A DNA stretch of 64,000 nucleotides, taken from BACL27 sp964203235 (GTDB lineage Bacteria > Actinomycetota > Acidimicrobiia > Acidimicrobiales > Ilumatobacteraceae). A model generated the notes under the pieces. The model was not told the DNA's origin and did not search any database. It saw only the letters and a list, made by a program, of their open reading frames with translations. The stretch is taken from positions 186,001 to 250,000 of the forward strand of contig CAXNLE010000002.1 in the NCBI GenBank assembly GCA_964203235.1, in the 5' to 3' direction. Below are positions 59,711 through 64,000 of the stretch, one piece after another. Each line of letters opens with the position of its first letter. Position 1 is the first letter of the stretch. The translations under genes and the position numbers were made by a program.

Positions 59711-60378
59711 CAGTCCGAATTGTATTTTCTGTTCAAATATTCAGAAAGGTAAGCCAAAGGTATGTTGATGATCAAATAAAGCGCAGCAATGAATATCAAA
59801 ATTTCCATATTTCTGAACAATCTTGAACCAACTGACTGAGCTACGTTAAATAATTCGGTTACTCCTATTACAGAGACCAAACTTGTATCTTTATTTAAAT
59901 AAATCAGCATGCTCCCAAATGGAGAAAGCATTTTAAATACTGCCTGCGGAAGCACAACACGTATCATCATTTGCGATTTTGTCATTCCTATAGCTTGCGC
60001 GGCTTCTCTCTGGCCTTTCGGAACACCCTTTATGCCTGCCTGAAAAATTACTGCAGCAAAGGCTCCATAATTAAAAGATAAGGCAATGACCCCGGTCCAG
60101 AAATTATCAAGGCGTATGCCAAACTGAATTGGAAGAATTAAAAAAAAGAAAACAATCTGCAAAATCAACGGAGTTAATCGGAAAATCTCGACATAAAGAC
60201 GTGGGATAGCTCTAACTAAAGGGCTCTTTGAATTTAGCAATATGCCAACGAACAAACCAATAGTGATGCTAAATAACGCTGAAAGAAGCAACACCTGAGA
60301 CGTTTTTGTCCAAGCTTCAAGAAAGATTCTCCAGTATTCACTTACCCAGGAGAAGTCCCAATCGTAATTTGTTTCCAT
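59710..60378 (-). CDS. Polar amino-acid ABC transporter permease
   Basis: 222 residues, five helices, with the HisM/GlnP-type sequence RLYVEIFRLTPLILQIVFFF and the EAA loop REAAQAIGMTKSQMMIRVVLPQA. The N-terminus YWRIFLEAWTKTSQVLLLSA is typical. Only one permease gene is present, so the channel is probably a homodimer. A stable hairpin separates it from the binding-protein gene. Confidence 0.92.
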   Translation of the reverse strand: METNYDWDFSWVSEYWRIFLEAWTKTSQVLLLSALFSITIGLFVGILLNSKSPLVRAIPRLYVEIFRLTPLILQIVFFFLILPIQFGIRLDNFWTGVIALSFNYGAFAAVIFQAGIKGVPKGQREAAQAIGMTKSQMMIRVVLPQAVFKMLSPFGSMLIYLNKDTSLVSVIGVTELFNVAQSVGSRLFRNMEILIFIAALYLIINIPLAYLSEYLNRKYNSD

Positions 60379-60404
60379 CTGAATACCGTCTCTTAATAAC
60401 TAAA

Positions 60405-60447
60405 AGCGTTTCCAGGATAGAAACATAATCTCTATCCTGGAAACGCT
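60405..60447 (-). terminator. Hairpin between binding-protein and permease genes
   Basis: Perfect 16-bp stem (60405-60420 with 60432-60447) and an 11-base loop. On the minus strand the stem is followed by TTTTAGTTATT, so it can act as a partial terminator or an mRNA stabiliser that raises binding-protein over permease output, as is common in such operons. Confidence 0.85.
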
Positions 60448-60463
60448 CGATAAATAACTTGAA

Positions 60464-61402
60464 TTAAATTTCTAGCTGGGCTAACCAGTAGTCAAGTCTG
60501 GCGTTAATTCTCTTTGAAGTAAGAAGATCTTCAACCCATGCGTCAACGCAACCTTTCCAAGCTGCATCACCTTTCCTAACTCCAAAGGCGACGTCGAATG
60601 GGTCGATCATCTCTTCTTGAGTAGCTCTTTCACCAGTAATTCGTCCATTTTTACCAATAGCGGCAAGTTTCGGCTCACTGTACTTCGTGAAGATTACTTG
60701 GATCGCTGCCGCCTCACCCATCGATGAGTCAGCCTGACCAGCGGCAATGAAATCAGCCATCAGAAGCTGACCACGAAGTGGTGCTTCGGAAATGGTTGCT
60801 TTAGGGGTGTACTTCTTTGCTAAATCACCTTGAGCTGTTCCCGTACCAAAAACGAATCGAACTTCTGGTTTATTCAAGTCGTCGATAGTTTGAAATGCAG
60901 AATCTTCTCTAACAAAGTAAAGTTGTCCTGCTTGGTAATACGGCGTAGAAAAGTCAATGACCTCTTTACGAGTATCGGTAGCAAATAGCTGAGCCCCGAT
61001 GATGTCGACAGTTCCAGCTGCGAGAGTAGCGGGTAGCACATCGTACGAGTAGTCGACAATGCTAAAGTCCACGCCAAGTATTTTGGCTAATTCAGCCGCA
61101 CTTTGAGCCTCTACGCCTGCCCACGTTCCATCTTCTAACTTGAAACCAAAAGGAGGTGAGATTCCAATTGCCCAGTTAAGTTTGCCCCGCTCTTTAATTT
61201 CGTCAATTAAACCACCACTCTTACAAGCGGCAGCGACAGTTTCAGAAATATCTTCAACCACACTTGGCGGTGTGAAATCTCCCATTTTCACGTTGTACTC
61301 CACCGAGCCTGAAGAATCACTGCCTCCACAGGCTCCCAAACCAAACGAAAGTCCGACTATCACAATAAACGCACTTCTTTTTTTTACTTGTTTCAAAGAC
61401 AT
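60464..61402 (-). CDS. Extracellular amino-acid-type substrate-binding lipoprotein
   Basis: 312 residues from the ATG at 61402, preceded by AAGGGG. Signal peptide ending in the lipobox GLGACGG. The mature part is a SBP family 3 domain: KLNWAIGISPPFGFKLEDGT, VEAQSAAELAKILGVDFSIV, FSTPYYQAGQLYFVRE and RLDYWLAQLEI. The ligand would be an amino acid or similar small polar molecule. It is the first gene of the importer set and lies 63 bp downstream of the E1 beta gene. Confidence 0.92.
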   Translation of the reverse strand: MSLKQVKKRSAFIVIVGLSFGLGACGGSDSSGSVEYNVKMGDFTPPSVVEDISETVAAACKSGGLIDEIKERGKLNWAIGISPPFGFKLEDGTWAGVEAQSAAELAKILGVDFSIVDYSYDVLPATLAAGTVDIIGAQLFATDTRKEVIDFSTPYYQAGQLYFVREDSAFQTIDDLNKPEVRFVFGTGTAQGDLAKKYTPKATISEAPLRGQLLMADFIAAGQADSSMGEAAAIQVIFTKYSEPKLAAIGKNGRITGERATQEEMIDPFDVAFGVRKGDAAWKGCVDAWVEDLLTSKRINARLDYWLAQLEI

Positions 61403-61465
61403 TGCATTTCCCCTTTTTTTATTTGTTGTTATAAAACTTTTGGACTTCAAATTTAGGTTTTTTCT

Positions 61466-62443
61466 CTATGACCTCCCCATCATTTTTCTGACCTGTAAAA
61501 TTATTTTCTCTTCAGATACCGAAAGAAACTTCTCAAGGTGTGGCGCAAAGGGCATCGGCGTGTCGGGTGGGCATAGGCGCTGTGGCGCTACCTTCAAACA
61601 GCTGAAGGCCTCCGTTGCTACAGTCGCCAAAACTTCTCCACCAAATCCACATGTCTTGCGCGATGTGTCAACAGCCAAAAATCTTCCAGTCTTTTCGACG
61701 GAACTTAGAACAATCTGTTTGTCCCATGGGTAAATTGTTCTCGGATCAATAATTTCAATTGAAATGTTTTCCTTTTCAAGAACTTCAGCAGCTTTTTGTG
61801 CCATCGCCACAGTTCTGCCCACAGCGAAAACAGTTAAATCCGCGCCGGAACGCACAAGGCGACCAACACTTAGCCGAATCTCTTCCACATCTTCACTTAT
61901 AGGTCCACGTGATCCACCGAGAACTGCTTCTTGGAGGAAAACGACTGGGTTTGGGTCTCGAATTGATGCGAGCATCAAATTTTTTGCATCAGATGAATTA
62001 GATGGAATAACCACTTTGATACCAGCCTGCTGGGCCAATGTTGGGTGAGGGTTTTCAGAATGCTGAGCGGCAGCTGATCCAGCACCCCCAGTTGCTGCAA
62101 AATATACGATTGGAAGGCTGACTTGCCCGCCCGACATATATCGAAGTTTCGCTGCCTGATTAGCGATTTGATCCATAGTGATATAAAAAAAGGAACTTAC
62201 CATTAAATCAATAATTGGCTTTAAACCCGCAGCTGCGGCACCAACCGCAAGACCGACCATAGTTGCTTCCGAAAGAGGCATGTTAATGACTCTCTCTTTT
62301 CCGAACTCTTCAATCAATCCCTTAGTTGAACCCATGACACTCTTATCGGCATCTTCACCAAAAAGCACGACCGTTTTGTCTTCACGCATCGCCTGGGCTA
62401 TGCCGTCCCTCATCGCAGTAACAAAATAGGTGCCCGTGTTCAT
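61466..62443 (-). CDS. 2-oxoacid dehydrogenase E1 component, beta subunit
   Basis: 325 residues of the transketolase-like pyrimidine-binding type: GIAQAMREDKTVVLFGEDAD, MPLSEATMVGLAVGAAAAGL, YMSGGQVSLPIVYFAATGG and AQHSENPHPTLAQQAGIKVV. The C-terminus (VDTSRKTCGFGGEVLATVAT) is normal. With the alpha subunit, whose stop overlaps its start (ATGA), it forms an alpha2-beta2 ThDP enzyme of the acetoin/branched-chain/pyruvate group. No E2 core or E3 is seen in the window. Confidence 0.93.
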   Translation of the reverse strand: MNTGTYFVTAMRDGIAQAMREDKTVVLFGEDADKSVMGSTKGLIEEFGKERVINMPLSEATMVGLAVGAAAAGLKPIIDLMVSSFFYITMDQIANQAAKLRYMSGGQVSLPIVYFAATGGAGSAAAQHSENPHPTLAQQAGIKVVIPSNSSDAKNLMLASIRDPNPVVFLQEAVLGGSRGPISEDVEEIRLSVGRLVRSGADLTVFAVGRTVAMAQKAAEVLEKENISIEIIDPRTIYPWDKQIVLSSVEKTGRFLAVDTSRKTCGFGGEVLATVATEAFSCLKVAPQRLCPPDTPMPFAPHLEKFLSVSEEKIILQVRKMMGRS

Positions 62444-63429
62444 TTAACGCCACCTTGTTCCGCGAATACATCAGTCAAAGCTTCGCTTTCATCGGATGGT
62501 TTACTTGCAACGGCAAATTCATACGCACGATCGACCAAGCTCTTTTCTTCGGATCGCATTTTTTCTACTTCTTCAGGAGAAATAATTTTTTCAGCGATCA
62601 AATGTACGATGAGAGCTTCGATTGGATCACGTTTCTTCCACGCTTCAATCTCTTCTTTTGGTCTATAGTGACCAGCAAATGCCTCTTCGCCTTCATTGTG
62701 ACCGTGCCATCGATAAGTCATACACTCAACTACTTCTGGACCACCACCCGCGCGTGCTCTCATTACTGCCTCACCCACCGTTTGTCTAACTGCAATAAAG
62801 TCATTACCGTCAATGGATGAAGCACGAATGCCAAACGGAAGTGCGCGACTAATTGTTGTCCCAACGCTCAAATCACCCGTACGCGACCATTCTGTATATT
62901 GATTGTTTTCGACTATAAAAATAATCGGCAATTGCCAAAGAGCTGACATGTTCATTGCCTCAAAAAAAACTCCTTGGTTGGTCGCACCATCACCAAAAAA
63001 AGCAACTGCGACCTTATCTGACTTCAAATACTTATTAGCAAAAGCTGCTCCCGTTGCAATTGGTATTCCTGCCCCAACAATTCCATTAGTTCCGAGCATC
63101 CCAGATGCAAAATCGACAATATGCATCGAGCCTCCCTTCCCCCCGCAATAACCATCACTTTTACCTAAGAGTTCAGCGAACATCTTCTTCACATCCCCGC
63201 CTTTTGCAATGACGTGCCCATGACCACGATGATTTGAAGTGATTTGATCTGTGGACTCAAGTGCGAGACAAACTCCAGCAGCCACCGCCTCTTGACCAAT
63301 ACATAGATGAACAAAGCCGGGGAGTTTGCCCTGTGTGAACAACTTTTGAACGCTCTCTTCAAATGAACGAATTCGCATCATAAGACGTAGGCCTTTTAAA
63401 CTGAGAGACTTATCAACTTCGCCCACCAC
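62440..63429 (-). CDS. 2-oxoacid dehydrogenase E1 component, alpha subunit
   Basis: 329 residues from a GTG at 63429, preceded by GGGGA; a TTG at 63441 is upstream. ThDP motif GDGATNQGVFFEAMNMSALW with NNQYTEWSRTGD is complete, and the phosphorylation-loop-like TYRWHGHNEGE is present. LRLMMRIRSFEESVQKLFTQG is the family start. The closest style is acetoin dehydrogenase or a short pyruvate-type enzyme. It decarboxylates a 2-oxoacid or acetoin-like ketol and passes the acyl group to a lipoyl domain, which here may be the 79-residue protein at 55915. It is the first gene of the cluster. Confidence 0.93.
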   Translation of the reverse strand: MVGEVDKSLSLKGLRLMMRIRSFEESVQKLFTQGKLPGFVHLCIGQEAVAAGVCLALESTDQITSNHRGHGHVIAKGGDVKKMFAELLGKSDGYCGGKGGSMHIVDFASGMLGTNGIVGAGIPIATGAAFANKYLKSDKVAVAFFGDGATNQGVFFEAMNMSALWQLPIIFIVENNQYTEWSRTGDLSVGTTISRALPFGIRASSIDGNDFIAVRQTVGEAVMRARAGGGPEVVECMTYRWHGHNEGEEAFAGHYRPKEEIEAWKKRDPIEALIVHLIAEKIISPEEVEKMRSEEKSLVDRAYEFAVASKPSDESEALTDVFAEQGGVK

Positions 63430-63462
63430 TAATTTCCCCAAACTGATTCAAATTTTGAATAA

Positions 63463-63470
63463 TGTATACA
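63463..63470. promoter_or_regulatory. Candidate GntR/FCD operator
   Basis: TGTATACA, a perfect palindrome within AATGTATACAGA, 34 bp upstream of the E1 alpha start. FCD-type GntR proteins often bind GTATAC-centred sites; the cluster contains one such regulator (54037). Confidence 0.45.
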
Positions 63471-63544
63471 GAAAATTATAGGCTTATGAGTGACAAATGT
63501 CAAATTTGCTTAACTCATCACTTGGACCCCGTTTGTCGGTCCAC

Positions 63545-63945
63545 CTGATTTGAATCTAATACGCCTTTTTTCGGTGTGCCGTTTAATGAAGGACTCGATT
63601 GGGGTGAGATAGGCAAGGGCACTGTGTGGGAGGTAATCGTTGTAGTTGTGCGGTGTTCTTCGAGCATGAGACGGACTGCCGACATCGAGTCAAACACTTC
63701 TCTAGTCAGTAATTCGTCTTTGAGTCTCGAGTTGAATGACTCGATGCGACCGTTTTGCTGGAGTGTTGCGCATTCGCAATAGTTTGCTTAACTATGTGGT
63801 TCTTTACACCAGTCGCGCAGAGTGTTAGCAATGAACTCTGGTCCGTTATCAAACAGCGTACTGCGTTTGAGGCTAATGCTTAACGAGTGAACTCGTCGGT
63901 CACACTCAAGATTTTCACTGGTCAACCTTTGGCTGTTTCATCAAA
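63545..63945 (-). pseudogene. IS3-family transposase remnant
   Basis: Minus-strand pieces in shifting frames give PVKILSVTDEFTR (first Asp region), DNGPEFIANTLRDWCKE (second Asp), QNGRIESFNSRLKDELLT (Glu) and YNDYLPHSALAYLTPIESF, the C-terminal half of an IS3-type DDE transposase. At least two stops and several frame changes interrupt it. No terminal inverted repeats were identified. The 103 bp from 63442 to 63544 hold only the promoter region of the E1 operon. Confidence 0.85.
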
Positions 63946-63947
63946 CT

Positions 63948-64000
63948 GAAAACCGCTACCGCTTACAACGCCTAGAAGTTGACGAACCAAAACTCAAACT
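63948..64000 (+). pseudogene. Second copy of the prfC 3' region, cut by the window edge
   Basis: The 53 bp match prfC 50221-50273 at 50 positions. The three differences are all third-codon changes that keep the protein (NRYRLQRLEVDEPKLKL). Homology starts abruptly next to the transposase remnant, so this is a truncated duplicate or a relative's gene broken by the insertion. What follows is outside the window. Confidence 0.8.

Overview
The window looks like a moderate-GC, free-living actinobacterium, probably of the Acidimicrobiia/Ilumatobacter type. This is an inference from family content, from frequent GTG and TTG starts and from many G-rich ribosome binding sites; no rRNA or other marker settles it. 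It reads as accessory sequence: a restriction/defence region, small decayed genes, an unusual RNA-element array, and two large catabolic clusters.

Layout. (1) 1-7.9 kb: two defence modules back to back. On the minus strand a cytosine-5 methyltransferase, a GHKL ATPase and two partner proteins run off the left edge. Opposite them lie a 41-residue zinc-ribbon ORF, a second cytosine-5 methyltransferase and a convergent MvaI/BcnI-type endonuclease. (2) 8.4-10.7 kb: a persulfide module (CstR-like repressor, small Cys-rich protein, palindromic operator, CstB-like persulfide dioxygenase-rhodanese). (3) 10.7-12.6 kb: an MFS remnant, a PhnY/PhnZ-like pair for oxidative C-P cleavage, and a PhnA/YjdM C-terminal domain without its zinc ribbon. 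(4) 13.4-14.5 kb: three tandem units of about 340 bp. Each carries a 72-nt tRNA-like gene, an intrinsic terminator and a hairpin holding a circularly permuted copy of that same tRNA-like gene's anticodon arm. The arm sequence differs between units and the permuted copy follows it. I know of no described family with this design, and it is the leading candidate for something new here. (5) 14.5-28 kb: two remnants, a small membrane protein, MFS and MMPL exporters, an orphan Phd antitoxin, P450 plus ferredoxin, a frameshifted 2OG oxygenase, an acyl-CoA synthetase, an ABC-F protein and CorA.

(6) 28-48.7 kb: an aromatic catabolic island built around hydroquinone/hydroxyquinol: two-subunit hydroquinone 1,2-dioxygenase (HapCD/PnpCD), semialdehyde dehydrogenase, maleylacetate reductase (frameshifted), 3-oxoadipate CoA-transferase, thiolase, an intradiol dioxygenase, a Liv-type ABC importer (livG frameshifted), two IclR regulators and an MhqO/MhqD-like pair. 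Together these take a dihydroxy- or trihydroxybenzene to maleylacetate, 3-oxoadipate and then acetyl-CoA plus succinyl-CoA. A 17-bp palindrome occurs at two promoters and its half-sites occur at a third, which suggests a regulon. (7) 48.7-50.3 kb: prfC. (8) 50.6-63.4 kb: a second catabolic/uptake cluster on the minus strand: 2-oxoacid dehydrogenase E1 alpha and beta, polar amino-acid ABC importer, two SDRs, a Baeyer-Villiger-type monooxygenase, a stand-alone lipoyl domain, a GlcG-like protein, a GntR regulator, a gamma-glutamyltransferase-like protein and an M20 protein with altered metal ligands. Its substrate is unknown. (9) 63.5-64 kb: a broken IS3-type transposase abutting a second copy of the 3' end of prfC.

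Several genes carry single-base frameshifts (livG, maleylacetate reductase, a 2OG oxygenase). Either the sequence has indel errors or these pathways are decaying; reads would decide.
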